Of a DNA stretch of 64,000 bases, positions 42,777 through 52,134 are shown piece by piece. The stretch is from contig CAVQCJ010000006.1 of assembly GCA_963711005.1 (NCBI GenBank), positions 496,001 through 560,000 of the forward strand, written 5' to 3'. The stretch comes from CAVQCJ01 sp963711005. Lineage in GTDB: Bacteria > Actinomycetota > Actinomycetes > Prado026. Each line of letters begins with the position of its first letter. Position 1 is the first letter of the stretch. The notes under the pieces were generated by a model. The model had not been told where the DNA came from and searched no databases. It was given only the letters and a program-made list of their open reading frames with translations. Position numbers and translations under genes: made by a program.

Positions 42777-43549
42777 GCGCCACAGCCGGCCCGCTGGCGC
42801 CCAGGCCCGGTCCGGCGCCGCTGCCGCGGATGGTCACGGCGCACGCCGGGTTCGAGCTGGGCCAGCTGCTTCGCAACGGCGAGCAGCTCCTGCTCACCGT
42901 GGTCATCCCGACGGTTCTCCTGCTGCTCTTCTCGAAGGTGGACGTCGTCGACCTCGGCCCGGGCAGCCGGATCGACTTCCTGCTGCCCGGGATCCTCGCG
43001 CTGGCCGTCTTGTCGACGGCGTTCACCGCCCAGGCCATCGGAACCGGGTTCGAGCGCAGGTACGGCGTGCTCAAACGACTCGGAGCCACGCCGCTCCCCC
43101 GCGCCGGCTTGCTGGCCGGCAAGACCGGAGCGGTGCTCGCGGTCGAGGTGGGCCAGGTGGTGCTGCTGGTGGTGGTCGGCGCGGCGCTCGGCTGGCGGCC
43201 GAACGGCGCGGACGTCGTCGCGGCGGCTGTGCTCGTCGTCCTGGGCACGGTGGCCTTCTCCGGGCTGGCGCTGCTGATGGCCGGCACGCTCCGGGCCGAG
43301 GCCACCCTGGCCGCCGCCAACCTCGTCTACCTCGTGCTGCTGCTGGGCAGCGGCATCGTCATCCCGCTGACGAAGTACCCGGTCGGGGCGCAGCGCGTGC
43401 TGGAGTGGCTGCCGTCCACCGCACTCGCGGACGGGCTCCGGGACGCTCTCGCCGGCGCAGGGGTCCCCGGCCGCGTCTGGGTCGTGCTGGTGCTGTGGTC
43501 CGCCGCCGGCGTCGCCGCTGCCGCCCGCTGGTTCCGCTGGGAGCCCTGA
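42773..43549 (+). CDS. ABC transporter permease (ABC-2 type)
   Basis: A 258-residue ABC-2-type membrane subunit, partner of the ATPase at 41835. At least six hydrophobic segments are visible: QLLLTVVIPTVLLLLFS, IDFLLPGILALAVLSTAFTA, KTGAVLAVEVGQVVLLVVVG, VVAAAVLVVLGTVAFSGLAL, NLVYLVLLLGSGIVIPLT and VWVVLVLWSAAGVAAAARWF. GIVIPLTKYPVGAQRVLEWL is typical of ABC-2 permeases in actinobacterial cytochrome regions. GTG 42773 overlaps the ATPase stop by four bases. The N-terminal 25 residues are Pro/Ala-rich. Confidence 0.85.
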   Translation: MSATAGPLAPRPGPAPLPRMVTAHAGFELGQLLRNGEQLLLTVVIPTVLLLLFSKVDVVDLGPGSRIDFLLPGILALAVLSTAFTAQAIGTGFERRYGVLKRLGATPLPRAGLLAGKTGAVLAVEVGQVVLLVVVGAALGWRPNGADVVAAAVLVVLGTVAFSGLALLMAGTLRAEATLAAANLVYLVLLLGSGIVIPLTKYPVGAQRVLEWLPSTALADGLRDALAGAGVPGRVWVVLVLWSAAGVAAAARWFRWEP

Positions 43550-43560
43550 ACCTGTCCGCC

Positions 43561-43566
43561 TACGAT
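43561..43566 (+). promoter_or_regulatory. Putative -10 element (TACGAT), leaderless
   Basis: TACGAT ends 6 nt before GTG 43573 of ctaA. Confidence 0.45.
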
Positions 43567-43572
43567 GCGGTC

Positions 43573-44463
43573 GTGACCTGGGTGCCGACGACGCGCACCC
43601 GGCACCTGGTGTTCGGGGCCGCGCTGGTCGCGCAGATGGCCATCGTGGTGACCGGCGGCCTGGTCCGGGTCACGGCCTCCGGGCTCGGCTGCCCCACCTG
43701 GCCGCAGTGCTTCGAGGGGTCGTACGTCCCGGTGGCCGGCCAGCCGCAGTCGTTCCACAAGCTGATCGAGTTCGGCAACCGGAGCCTGACGTTCGCGCTG
43801 GTGCTCGTCGTCCTGGCTGCGATCGTCGTCGCGTGGCGGCAGTCCCCCCGGCGGCGCCCGGTGGTCGCGCTGGCATCCGTCGGGCTGGTCGGCGTCGTGG
43901 CACAGGCGGTGATCGGTGGGCTCTCCGTCCTCACCGACCTGAACCCGTACGTCGTGGCGCTGCACTTCCTGGTGTCGATGCCGCTGATCGCCGCGGCGCT
44001 CGCGGTGTACCAGCGGGACCAGGACGCCGGCGACGGGCCGTCGGTCCCCCTGGTGCGCCGCGAGGTTCGGCTGCTGTCGTTCGTGCTGGTCGCGCTGGCC
44101 TCGTTGGTGCTGGTGATCGGCACCCTCGTCACCGGCAGCGGCCCGCACTCCGGCGACTCCAGCCACCCGGCCCGTACCGGTTTCGACCCGGCCCGGATCG
44201 CCTGGCTGCACGCCGACGTCGTGGTTCTGTTCGTCGGCCTGGTCATCGCGCTGCTGCTGGCGATGCACCTGGTCGAGGCGCCGGCGCCGGCCCGGCAACG
44301 GGCCTGGGTGCTGCTCGGCGTGACACTCGCGCAGGGCCTGGTCGGCTACGTGCAGTTCTTCACCGGCGTGCCGTGGCTGCTGGTCGGCGTGCACGTCCTC
44401 GGCGCCGTGCTGGTGTGGTGGGCCGTGCTCCGCGTCCCGTACGCGCTGCGTCGCCGCGCCTGA
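43573..44463 (+). CDS. ctaA: Heme A synthase
   Basis: CtaA oxidises heme O to heme A for cytochrome aa3. The 296-residue protein has about eight membrane segments. Near the N-terminus LGCPTWPQCFEGSYVPVAGQ carries the Cys pair seen in CtaA, and FHKLIEFGNRSLTFALVLVV contains the conserved His. A second His region is ARIAWLHADVVVLFVGLVIA, and VGVHVLGAVLVWWAV near the end holds another. GTG 43573 is supported by the TACGAT element. It is convergent with ctaB, which makes the substrate heme O, so both steps lie together. Confidence 0.92.
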   Translation: MTWVPTTRTRHLVFGAALVAQMAIVVTGGLVRVTASGLGCPTWPQCFEGSYVPVAGQPQSFHKLIEFGNRSLTFALVLVVLAAIVVAWRQSPRRRPVVALASVGLVGVVAQAVIGGLSVLTDLNPYVVALHFLVSMPLIAAALAVYQRDQDAGDGPSVPLVRREVRLLSFVLVALASLVLVIGTLVTGSGPHSGDSSHPARTGFDPARIAWLHADVVVLFVGLVIALLLAMHLVEAPAPARQRAWVLLGVTLAQGLVGYVQFFTGVPWLLVGVHVLGAVLVWWAVLRVPYALRRRA

Positions 44464-44469
44464 CGGGGG

Positions 44470-45429
44470 TCAGCCGCCGAACAGGTGCGGCAGCGGGAGC
44501 AGCGGGTCCACCGCCACCGCGACGAACAGCAGCGTGAGGTACGTGATGGATCCGTGGAACAGGCGCATCGGCCGGACATCGCCGGTGCCGGAACGTACCC
44601 GTGCTCGCAGCCCGTACGCCTCGACGAGGAAGCCGGCGCCGAGGGCCATGGCCGCGACCGCGTACACCACGGTCGTGTGCGCCACCGGGACCAGCGCCAG
44701 CGAGGCCGCGACCATCGCCCAGCTGTACGCCACGATCCGGGCGGCCACCAGCCGGGCCGGCGCCACGACCGGCAGCATCGGCACCCCGGCGGCCGCGTAG
44801 TCGTCGGCGAACCGCAACGACAGCGGCCAGTAGTGCGGCGGCGTCCAGAAGAAGATGACGAGGAACAGCACCAGCGGCGTCCAGGTCAGCGAACCGGTCA
44901 CCGCCGACCAGCCGATGAGCACCGGCATGCACCCTGCCGCGCCGCCCCACACGATGTTCTGCGCGGTCCGCCGCTTGAGGACCAGCGTGTACACGAAGAC
45001 GTAGAAGGCGATCGCGAGCGCGGTGAGCCCGGCGGCGAACGTGCCGACCAGCCAAGCCATCCAACCGACGGCGGCGACCCCGAGGACGATGCCGAACACC
45101 AGGGCCGCCCGCGGGGTGACCGCGCCGGTGGCCAGCGGTCGGTGCCCGGTCCGGCGCATCACCTTGTCGATGTCGCGGTCGAGGTAGCAGTTGAGGGTGT
45201 TGGCGCTGCCGGCCGCCAGCGCACCGCCGACGAGGGTCGCCGCGACGAGCCCCAGGGGCGGGACCCCACCGGCCGCGAGCACCATCGTCGGCACCGTGGT
45301 GACGAGCAGGAGCTCGATGATCCGGGGCTTGGTGAGGGCGATGTAGACGCCGATCCGGGACCGCACCCGGCGGCTCCCCTTGACGGGGGTCCCGCCGACC
45401 AAGGTTGGTCGCGAGTCGACGGCGGTCAC
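44470..45429 (-). CDS. ctaB: Heme O synthase (protoheme IX farnesyltransferase)
   Basis: A 319-residue UbiA-superfamily prenyltransferase that adds a farnesyl group to heme B. The first Asp-rich motif is SANTLNCYLDRDIDKVMRRT (NxxxDxxxD), and the second region is DDYAAAGVPMLPVV. HRPLATGAVTPRAALVFGIV is characteristic. About nine membrane segments are present. GTG 45429 follows GGAAGG 8 nt upstream. It is divergent from tkt; TACGAT (45484-45489, minus) and TAGGCT (45494-45499, plus) may be the two divergent -10 elements. Confidence 0.94.
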   Translation of the reverse strand: MTAVDSRPTLVGGTPVKGSRRVRSRIGVYIALTKPRIIELLLVTTVPTMVLAAGGVPPLGLVAATLVGGALAAGSANTLNCYLDRDIDKVMRRTGHRPLATGAVTPRAALVFGIVLGVAAVGWMAWLVGTFAAGLTALAIAFYVFVYTLVLKRRTAQNIVWGGAAGCMPVLIGWSAVTGSLTWTPLVLFLVIFFWTPPHYWPLSLRFADDYAAAGVPMLPVVAPARLVAARIVAYSWAMVAASLALVPVAHTTVVYAVAAMALGAGFLVEAYGLRARVRSGTGDVRPMRLFHGSITYLTLLFVAVAVDPLLPLPHLFGG

Positions 45430-45576
45430 GCACACCTTCCGGCAGGAGGGAGGCACCGGATGCGCTCCGGCGCTGGCGCCAGCATCGTATCGGTAGGCTC
45501 GGCCGGAGGACGGCGGGAGGCCTACGGCGCCGACCGCGTCCCGTGCCGACCCGCTCGAGAGAAAGCTGGGGACACC
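45430..45576. promoter_or_regulatory. Divergent promoter region between ctaB and tkt
   Basis: No gene is seen. Near its middle, ATCGTA (45484-45489; TACGAT on the minus strand) and TAGGCT (45494-45499, plus) are 4 bp apart, candidate divergent -10 elements that would give 5' leaders of about 48 and 70 nt. Confidence 0.35.
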
Positions 45577-47667
45577 GTGAGCACGATCAGCGCACGACCG
45601 GCTGGCTGGACCGATCTGGACGACCGCGCCGTGGCCGTCGTCCGCGGGCTGGCGATGGACGCGGTCGAGAAGGTCGGCAACGGCCACCCGGGCACCGCGA
45701 TGAGCCTGGCCCCACTCGCCTACCACCTCTTCCAGAACGTGCTCCGGCACGACCCATCCGACGACCACTGGGTCGGCCGCGACCGGTTCGTCCTCTCCTG
45801 CGGGCACTCGAGCCTGACCCTGTACATCCAGCTGTACCTGTCCGGGTACGGGCTCGAGCTGGCCGACCTCGAGTCGTTCCGGACCTGGGGCTCGCTGACG
45901 CCCGGCCACCCGGAGTACCGGCACACCAAGGGGGTGGAGACCACCACCGGCCCGCTGGGGCAGGGCTTGTCCACAGCGGTCGGGATGGCCATGGCCTCCC
46001 GGCGCGAGCGGGGCCTGTTCGACCCCGAGGCCGCGCCCGGGACGAGCCCGTTCGACCACCACGTCTACGTCTTCGCCTCCGACGGGGACATCGAGGAGGG
46101 CATCACCAGCGAGGCGTCCTCCCTGGCCGGCACCCAGCGCCTGGGCAACCTCACCCTCGTCTGGGACGACAACCGCATCTCCATCGAGGACGACACCGCT
46201 ATCGCCCTCAGCGAGGACACGGTCGCCAGGTACGCGGCCTATGGCTGGCACACCCAGCTCGTCGAGGCCCTGCCTTCCGGCGAGGCCGACGTCGCCGCCT
46301 TTGCCGCCGCGGTCGACGCCGCCCGGGCGGTGACCGACCGGCCGACGTTCATCGCGGTCCGCACGGTCATCGGCTGGCCGGCACCCAAGCTGCGCAACAC
46401 CGGCAAGGCGCACGGCTCAGCCCTCGGCTCCGACGAGGTCGCGGCCACCAAGGAGCTGCTGGGTCTGGACCCGACCCGGAGCTTCCAGGTCGACGACGCC
46501 GTGCTGGCGCACGCCCGCCTGGTCAAGGAGCGCGCGGCCAAGACGCGCAACGACTGGCAGTCCGAGCTCGAACGCTGGCGGTCCGCCCAGCCGGCCCGGG
46601 CCGCGCTGTTCGACCGGCTGTTCGACGGCGAACGCCCGGCCGGCTGGACCGACGTGCTGCCGACCTTCCCGGCCGACCCCAAGGGGATGGCCACCCGGAA
46701 GGCCTCCGGCGAGGTCCTCAACGCCCTCGGACCGGTCCTGCCCGAGCTGTGGGGCGGTTCGGCCGACCTGGCCGAGTCGAACAACACGACCATCGAGGGC
46801 TCCCCGTCGTTCCTGCCGACCGGCATCACCACCCGGCTCTGGGGGCCCGGCGACCCGTACGGCCGAACGATGCACTTCGGCATCCGCGAGCACGCCATGG
46901 GCGCCATCCTCAACGGGATCGCGACGCACGGACCGACCCGTCCGTACGGTGGCACGTTCCTGGTCTTCAGCGACTACATGCGCGGCGCGGTGCGGCTGGC
47001 CGCGATCATGCAGCTGCCCGTGACGTATGTGTGGACGCACGACTCGATCGGGCTCGGCGAGGACGGCCCGACCCACCAGCCGGTCGAACACCTCGCCGCG
47101 CTGCGCGCGATCCCCGGGCTGTCGGTCGTCCGCCCCTGCGACGCCAACGAGACGGCGGTGGCCTGGCGGGCGATCCTTTCCGGCAGCCGCCCGGTCGCGC
47201 TGGCCCTGACCCGGCAGAACGTGCCGACGCTCGACCGCACCGTCCTCGGCTCCGCCGACGGCCTCGAGCGCGGCGGGTACGTGCTGGCCGAGGCGTCGGG
47301 CGGGACGCCGGAGGTGATCCTCGTCGGGACCGGCTCCGAGGTGCAGCTGGCCCTCGGCGCGCGCGACGTGCTCGAGGCCGAGGGCATCGCCACCCGGGTG
47401 GTCTCGATGCCGTGCGTCGAGTGGTTCGACGAGCAGGACGCCGCCTACCGGGACAGCGTGCTCCCCCGCTCGGTCCGGGCCAGGGTGTCGGTCGAGGCCG
47501 GCGTCGCCTTGACCTGGCACCGCCTCGTCGGGGACGCCGGGCGCTGCGTCAGCCTGGAACATTTCGGCGCCTCAGCCGACTTCACGACCCTGTACCGGGA
47601 GTTCGGGATCACGGTCGACGCCGTGGTGGCCGCCGCTCGGGAGAGTCTGACCGACGCACGAGCCTGA
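45577..47667 (+). CDS. tkt: Transketolase
   Basis: Tkt moves two-carbon units between sugar phosphates in the pentose phosphate pathway. The 696-residue protein has the thiamine diphosphate motif VYVFASDGDIEEGITSEASS (GDG with the terminal acid), the substrate region NGHPGTAMSLAPLAYHLFQN, the pyrimidine-binding part SIGLGEDGPTHQPVEHLAAL, and GIREHAMGAILNGIATHG. GTG 45577 has GAAAGCTGGGGA just upstream; the longer frame is not coding. It opens tkt-tal-zwf-opcA-pgl, whose genes are closely spaced or overlap. Confidence 0.96.
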   Translation: MSTISARPAGWTDLDDRAVAVVRGLAMDAVEKVGNGHPGTAMSLAPLAYHLFQNVLRHDPSDDHWVGRDRFVLSCGHSSLTLYIQLYLSGYGLELADLESFRTWGSLTPGHPEYRHTKGVETTTGPLGQGLSTAVGMAMASRRERGLFDPEAAPGTSPFDHHVYVFASDGDIEEGITSEASSLAGTQRLGNLTLVWDDNRISIEDDTAIALSEDTVARYAAYGWHTQLVEALPSGEADVAAFAAAVDAARAVTDRPTFIAVRTVIGWPAPKLRNTGKAHGSALGSDEVAATKELLGLDPTRSFQVDDAVLAHARLVKERAAKTRNDWQSELERWRSAQPARAALFDRLFDGERPAGWTDVLPTFPADPKGMATRKASGEVLNALGPVLPELWGGSADLAESNNTTIEGSPSFLPTGITTRLWGPGDPYGRTMHFGIREHAMGAILNGIATHGPTRPYGGTFLVFSDYMRGAVRLAAIMQLPVTYVWTHDSIGLGEDGPTHQPVEHLAALRAIPGLSVVRPCDANETAVAWRAILSGSRPVALALTRQNVPTLDRTVLGSADGLERGGYVLAEASGGTPEVILVGTGSEVQLALGARDVLEAEGIATRVVSMPCVEWFDEQDAAYRDSVLPRSVRARVSVEAGVALTWHRLVGDAGRCVSLEHFGASADFTTLYREFGITVDAVVAAARESLTDARA

Positions 47668-47684
47668 CCGAGAGGAGCCCGGCG

Positions 47685-48833
47685 GTGACAACGACCACTG
47701 GCACGACCGACAACGTACGGACCCTGGCCGCGCAGGGCGTCTCGGTGTGGCTGGACGACCTGAGCCGCGCCCGCCTCGCGTCGGGCGGGCTGGCCGCGCT
47801 CGCGGCCCGCGGGGTCGTGGGGGTGACCACGAACCCGACCATCTTCGAGGGAGCCCTGCGCGGCAGCGCCGACTACGCCGACCAGGTCCGCGACCTGGCC
47901 GTGCGCGGGGTCGGGCTCGAGGAAGCCGTCCGCATGATCACCACGTACGACGTGCGCTGGGCCTGCGACGTGCTCCGGCCGGCGTACGACGCGTCGGCGG
48001 GTGTCGACGGGCGCGTGTCGATCGAGGTCGACCCGCGCAAGGCCCGCGACACCCCGGGCACGGTGGCCGAGGCGCGCGGGCTGTGGTGGCTCGTCGACCG
48101 CGCGAACCTGTTCGTCAAGATCCCGGCCACCGTCGAGGGGCTGCCCGCGATCGCCCAGGCCCTCGCCGAGGGGATCAGCGTGAACGTGACCCTGATCTTC
48201 TCCCTGGACCGCTACCGGGCCGTGATGGACGCGCACCTGTCCGGGCTGGAGCAGGCGGCCGCCCGCGGCATCGACCTGGCCTCGATCGCGTCGGTGGCCT
48301 CGTTCTTCGTGAGCCGGGTCGACACCGAGGTGGACGCTCGACTGGAGAAGATCGGCACCCCCGCGGCACTGGAGCTGCGCGGCACCGCCGCAGTGGCCAA
48401 CGCGCGGCTCGCGTACGAGGCGTACGAGCAGGTGCTGGCCACCGACCGCTGGAAGGCGCTCGCGGCCAGGGGTGCCCGGGTGCAGCGACCGCTGTGGGCG
48501 TCGACGGGCGTGAAGAACCCGGAGTACCCGGACACCCGCTACGTCGACGACCTGGTCGCCCCGGACACCGTGAACACCATGCCCGAGAAGACGCTGGAAG
48601 CGGTCATCGACCACGGTCAGGTGGGCCGGGAGACCGTGCGGCCGTACTACGCCCAGGCGCACGAGGCGTTCGCTCGGCTGGCCGCCGTCGGGATCGACCT
48701 GGCCGACGTCGTGGACGTGCTCGAGGTCGAGGCCGTGGACAAGTTCGACACCTCCACGAGGAGCCTGCTCGCGTCGCTACAGGACGCCCTGACCGCGGCC
48801 GGCGGGCCGGCACCCGCGCCCGGCACGGCCTGA
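47685..48833 (+). CDS. tal: Transaldolase
   Basis: Tal transfers a three-carbon dihydroxyacetone unit from sedoheptulose-7-phosphate to glyceraldehyde-3-phosphate. The Schiff-base Lys is in NLFVKIPATVEGLPAIAQA (about residue 148), NVTLIFSLDRYRAVMDAHLS follows, and ASVASFFVSRVDTEVDARLE is typical. The form is the 382-residue long type of actinobacteria. GTG 47685 has AGAGGAG 8 nt upstream. Its TGA lies one base before the zwf GTG, so translation is coupled. Confidence 0.95.
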   Translation: MTTTTGTTDNVRTLAAQGVSVWLDDLSRARLASGGLAALAARGVVGVTTNPTIFEGALRGSADYADQVRDLAVRGVGLEEAVRMITTYDVRWACDVLRPAYDASAGVDGRVSIEVDPRKARDTPGTVAEARGLWWLVDRANLFVKIPATVEGLPAIAQALAEGISVNVTLIFSLDRYRAVMDAHLSGLEQAAARGIDLASIASVASFFVSRVDTEVDARLEKIGTPAALELRGTAAVANARLAYEAYEQVLATDRWKALAARGARVQRPLWASTGVKNPEYPDTRYVDDLVAPDTVNTMPEKTLEAVIDHGQVGRETVRPYYAQAHEAFARLAAVGIDLADVVDVLEVEAVDKFDTSTRSLLASLQDALTAAGGPAPAPGTA

Positions 48834-48834
48834 G

Positions 48835-50362
48835 GTGGGCGCCTCCGGCAACCCGCTGCGCGACCCGCGCGACCGCCGTCTCCCCCGGGTCGCCGGCCCC
48901 TGCGGCATGGTGATCTTCGGTGTCACCGGCGACCTCGCCCGCAAGAAGCTGATGCCGGCGATCTACGACCTGGCCAACCGCGGGCTGCTGCCGCCCGGCT
49001 TCTCCCTCGTCGGGTTCGCCCGGCGGGACTGGGCCGACCAGGACTTCATGGAGGTCGTCCACGACGCGGTGAAGCAGCATTCGCGGACGCCGTTCCGCGA
49101 CGACGTCTGGGCCGGGCTGGCCGAGGGGCTGAGGTTCGTGCCCGGCGAGTTCTCCGACGACGCGGCCTTCGGCCGGCTGCGGGAGACGATCGAGGAGCTG
49201 GACCGCACCCGCGGCACCGGCGGCAACCACGCCTTCTACCTCTCGGTGCCGCCCAAGTTCTTCCCTGACGTGCTGCGCCAGCTGAAGGAGCACAACCTCG
49301 CCGACGGGCCCGGCGGACGCGTGGCGCCGGGTGGTGATCGAGAAGCCGTTCGGGCACGACCTGGCCAGCGCGCAGGAGCTCAACCGCGTCGTGGGTGAGG
49401 TGTTCGACTCCGGGTCGGTCTTCCGGATCGACCACTACCTGGGCAAGGAGACCGTCCAGAACATCCTCGCGCTGCGGTTCGCCAACGAGATGTTCGAGCC
49501 GGTCTGGAACGCGAACTACGTCGACCACGTGCAGATCACCATGGCCGAGGACGTCGGGATCGGCGGCCGGGCGGGCTACTACGACGGCATCGGGGCGGCC
49601 CGCGACGTGATCCAGAACCACCTGCTCCAGCTGCTCGCGCTGACGGCGATGGAGGAGCCGGTCTCGTTCGAGGCCGACTCCGTCCGCATCGAGAAGGAGA
49701 AGGTGCTCTCGGCGGTGCGGCTGCCGGGCGACCTGGGCCTCTCGACGGCACGCGGGCAGTACGCCGAGGGCTGGCAGGGCGGGGTGCCGGTGGCCGGGTA
49801 CCTGCAGGAGGACGGCATCTCGCCGGAGTCCATCACCGAGACGTACGCCGCGATCCGGCTCGACATCGACACCCGCCGCTGGGCGGACGTCCCGTTCTAC
49901 CTGCGCACCGGCAAGCGGTTGGGCCGCCGGGTCACCGAGGTGGCGGTCGTGTTCAAGCGCGCCCCGCACCTGCCGTTCGAGGCGACGGCCACCGAGGAGC
50001 TCGGCCAGAACGCCCTGGTGATCCGGGTGCAGCCGGACGAGGGCCTGGCGCTGCGGTTCGGGTCGAAGGTGCCGGGCACTGCGATGGAGGTCCGCGACGT
50101 CACCATGGACTTCGCCTACGGCGAGGCGTTCACCGAGTCGAGCCCGGAGGCGTACGAGCGGCTGATCCTGGACGTGCTGATCGGCGAGGCCCCGCTGTTC
50201 CCCCGGCACCGCGAGGTCGAGGAGTCCTGGCGGATCCTGGACCCGATCGAGGAGTTCTGGGCCACCCGCGGGCGACCCGACCAGTACCCGGCGGGCCGGT
50301 GGGGCCCGGCCTGCTCGAACGAGATGCTGGCCCGCGACGGGCGCACCTGGAGGCGGCCGTGA
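48835..50362 (+). CDS. zwf: Glucose-6-phosphate 1-dehydrogenase (frameshifted at about 49321)
   Basis: Zwf makes NADPH in the first oxidative pentose phosphate step. The first part ends near 49320: VIFGVTGDLARKKLMPAIYD with the GxxGDL NADP site, then TRGTGGNHAFYLSVPPKFFP. The second is in another frame and contains VVIEKPFGHDLASAQELN, the substrate motif RIDHYLGKETVQNILALRF and AYGEAFTESSPEAYERLILD. The frame changes at ACGCGTGGCGC (an extra G near 49321), because the family expects GGRWRRVVIEKPFG. The order around it is normal: it overlaps opcA. One extra base in the assembly is the simplest reading, since the rest of the gene is conserved. Confidence 0.93.
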
Positions 50363-51333
50363 TCGTCGACCTCACCGACACCACCGCCGGCGCGATCGCC
50401 GCGGCGCTGGTCCAGGCCCGGCACAGCGCCGGGGTCCCTGCGGTCGGCATGGTGATGACCCTGGTCATCGTGACCGACGAGGGCGACCACTACGACGCGC
50501 TGCGCGCGGCCCTGGACGCCGCTCGTGAGCACCCCTCGCGAGTCCTGGTGGCGATCCTGCGCAAGTCCAAGAACAAGCCGCGGCTGGACGCGGAGGTCCG
50601 GTTCCTCGGCGACTCGGGGCCGGGCGAGACCGTGGTCATGCGCCTGCACGGCGAGCTGTCCGACCACGCGGAGTCGGTGCTCGTCCCGTTGCTGCTGCCC
50701 GACGCGCCGGTGGTCGCCTGGTGGCCGGGCGAGTCGCCCGAGCAGCCGGCCAAGGACCCGGTCGGCTCGCTGGCACAACGCCGCGTCACCGACTCGGCCG
50801 CCGCGGACGACCCGCACGTCGAGCTGCTGCGCCGTTCCGCCGGCTACGCGCCCGGCGACACCGACCTGGCCTGGACCCGGATCACCCAGTGGCGCACGCT
50901 GCTCGCCGCGGCCCTGGACCAGCCGTTCCAGGAGGTCAGCACCGGGTCGGTGGCCTCTGAGCCCGGTTCGCCGAGCGCCGAGCTGCTGGCCGAGTGGCTG
51001 GCCTGGCGGCTGGGGGTGCCGATCACCCAGGAGGACTCGAGCGGACCGGGCATCACCGGCGTCCGGCTGGAGTGCGCGGACGGCACGATCGAGGTCTCGC
51101 GACCGGACGGCCGGGTCGCGCACCTGCGCCGGCCCGGGCAGCCTGAGCGACAGGTGTCGCTGCAGCGGCGGGAGACGGCGGAGATCATCGCCGAGGAGCT
51201 GCGCCGGCTCGACCCGGACGATGTGTTCGGCGAGGTGATCGGGCGGCTCACCGGTCGGCACGAGGCGGCTCCCACGCACCCGGGCGAGCCGGACGAAGCC
51301 TCCGGGGTCTCCGGGGTGGCGAGCAGCGAGTGA
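50359..51333 (+). CDS. opcA: OpcA, glucose-6-phosphate dehydrogenase assembly protein
   Basis: A 324-residue protein needed for active G6PDH oligomers in cyanobacteria and actinobacteria, here immediately downstream of zwf. Recognisable regions are GVPAVGMVMTLVIVTDEGDH, ILRKSKNKPRLDAEVRFLGD, LLLPDAPVVAWWPGESPEQP and LAWTRITQWRTLLAAALDQP. No catalytic site is expected. GTG 50359 overlaps the zwf stop by four bases, and the end overlaps pgl by four bases. The first strand is preceded by no signal peptide. Confidence 0.92.
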   Translation: MIVDLTDTTAGAIAAALVQARHSAGVPAVGMVMTLVIVTDEGDHYDALRAALDAAREHPSRVLVAILRKSKNKPRLDAEVRFLGDSGPGETVVMRLHGELSDHAESVLVPLLLPDAPVVAWWPGESPEQPAKDPVGSLAQRRVTDSAAADDPHVELLRRSAGYAPGDTDLAWTRITQWRTLLAAALDQPFQEVSTGSVASEPGSPSAELLAEWLAWRLGVPITQEDSSGPGITGVRLECADGTIEVSRPDGRVAHLRRPGQPERQVSLQRRETAEIIAEELRRLDPDDVFGEVIGRLTGRHEAAPTHPGEPDEASGVSGVASSE

Positions 51334-52112
51334 GCGTGCCCGAGGTCCTGGTCCATCGGGACCGGGAGGACGTCGCGCAGGCGGTGGCGGCTCGGCTGGT
51401 CACCAGGGCGGTCGAGGTGCAGGCGGCCCGGGGCAGTGCCTCGGTGGTCCTCACCGGTGGCGGGCTCGGGATCGCCTCGCTGGCAGCGCTGGCCGGGTCC
51501 GTGGCGCACGACTCGGTGGACTGGCGCTCGCTGGACCTGTGGTGGGGGGACGAGCGCTTCCTACCCACAGGCCACCCGGACCGCAACGACACGCAGGCCG
51601 GTGAGGCGCTGCTCGACCGGGTCCCCCTCGACCCGGCCAAGGTGCATCCCATGCCGGGTCCGGACGGCCCCGACGGCGACGACCCGGAGGCAGCCGCCGA
51701 GCGCTACGCGGCGGAGCTCGCGGCCGCGGCCCGGCCCGGCGACCACGGCGGGGTCCCCCGGTTCGACGTGCTCATGCTCGGGGTCGGGCCGGACGGGCAC
51801 GTGGCCTCGTTGTTCCCCGAGCATCCGGCGGTGTACGAGACGGCGCGCACGGTGGTCGGGGTGCGCGGCTCACCGAAGCCACCCCCGGTGCGGATCAGCC
51901 TGACGCTCCCGGCGATCAGGTCGGCGGCCGAGGTGTGGCTGATCGCCGCCGGCGCGGAGAAGGCCAGGGCGATCCACCTCGCGCTGTCCGGGACCGGCTC
52001 CGTGCAGATCCCGGCCGCCGGTGCGCGCGGCCAGCAGCGGACGCTGGTGCTGCTCGACGAGGCCGCGGCCTCGGCGCTGCCCCCTCAGCTCCGGCGCCTC
52101 GCCAGCCCCTGA
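51330..52112 (+). CDS. pgl: 6-phosphogluconolactonase
   Basis: Pgl hydrolyses 6-phosphogluconolactone, the product of Zwf. The 260-residue protein is of the DevB type: VVLTGGGLGIASLAALAG binds the phosphate region, DWRSLDLWWGDERFLPTGHP is the conserved middle (DERF), and DVLMLGVGPDGHVASLFPEH with the GPDGH motif holds the catalytic His. EVWLIAAGAEKARAIHLAL closes the domain. GTG 51330 overlaps the opcA stop. It is the last gene of the operon and is convergent with rbpA. Confidence 0.94.
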   Translation: MSVPEVLVHRDREDVAQAVAARLVTRAVEVQAARGSASVVLTGGGLGIASLAALAGSVAHDSVDWRSLDLWWGDERFLPTGHPDRNDTQAGEALLDRVPLDPAKVHPMPGPDGPDGDDPEAAAERYAAELAAAARPGDHGGVPRFDVLMLGVGPDGHVASLFPEHPAVYETARTVVGVRGSPKPPPVRISLTLPAIRSAAEVWLIAAGAEKARAIHLALSGTGSVQIPAAGARGQQRTLVLLDEAAASALPPQLRRLASP

Positions 52113-52134
52113 CGCGGCTCGACCGGCTCGGCGG

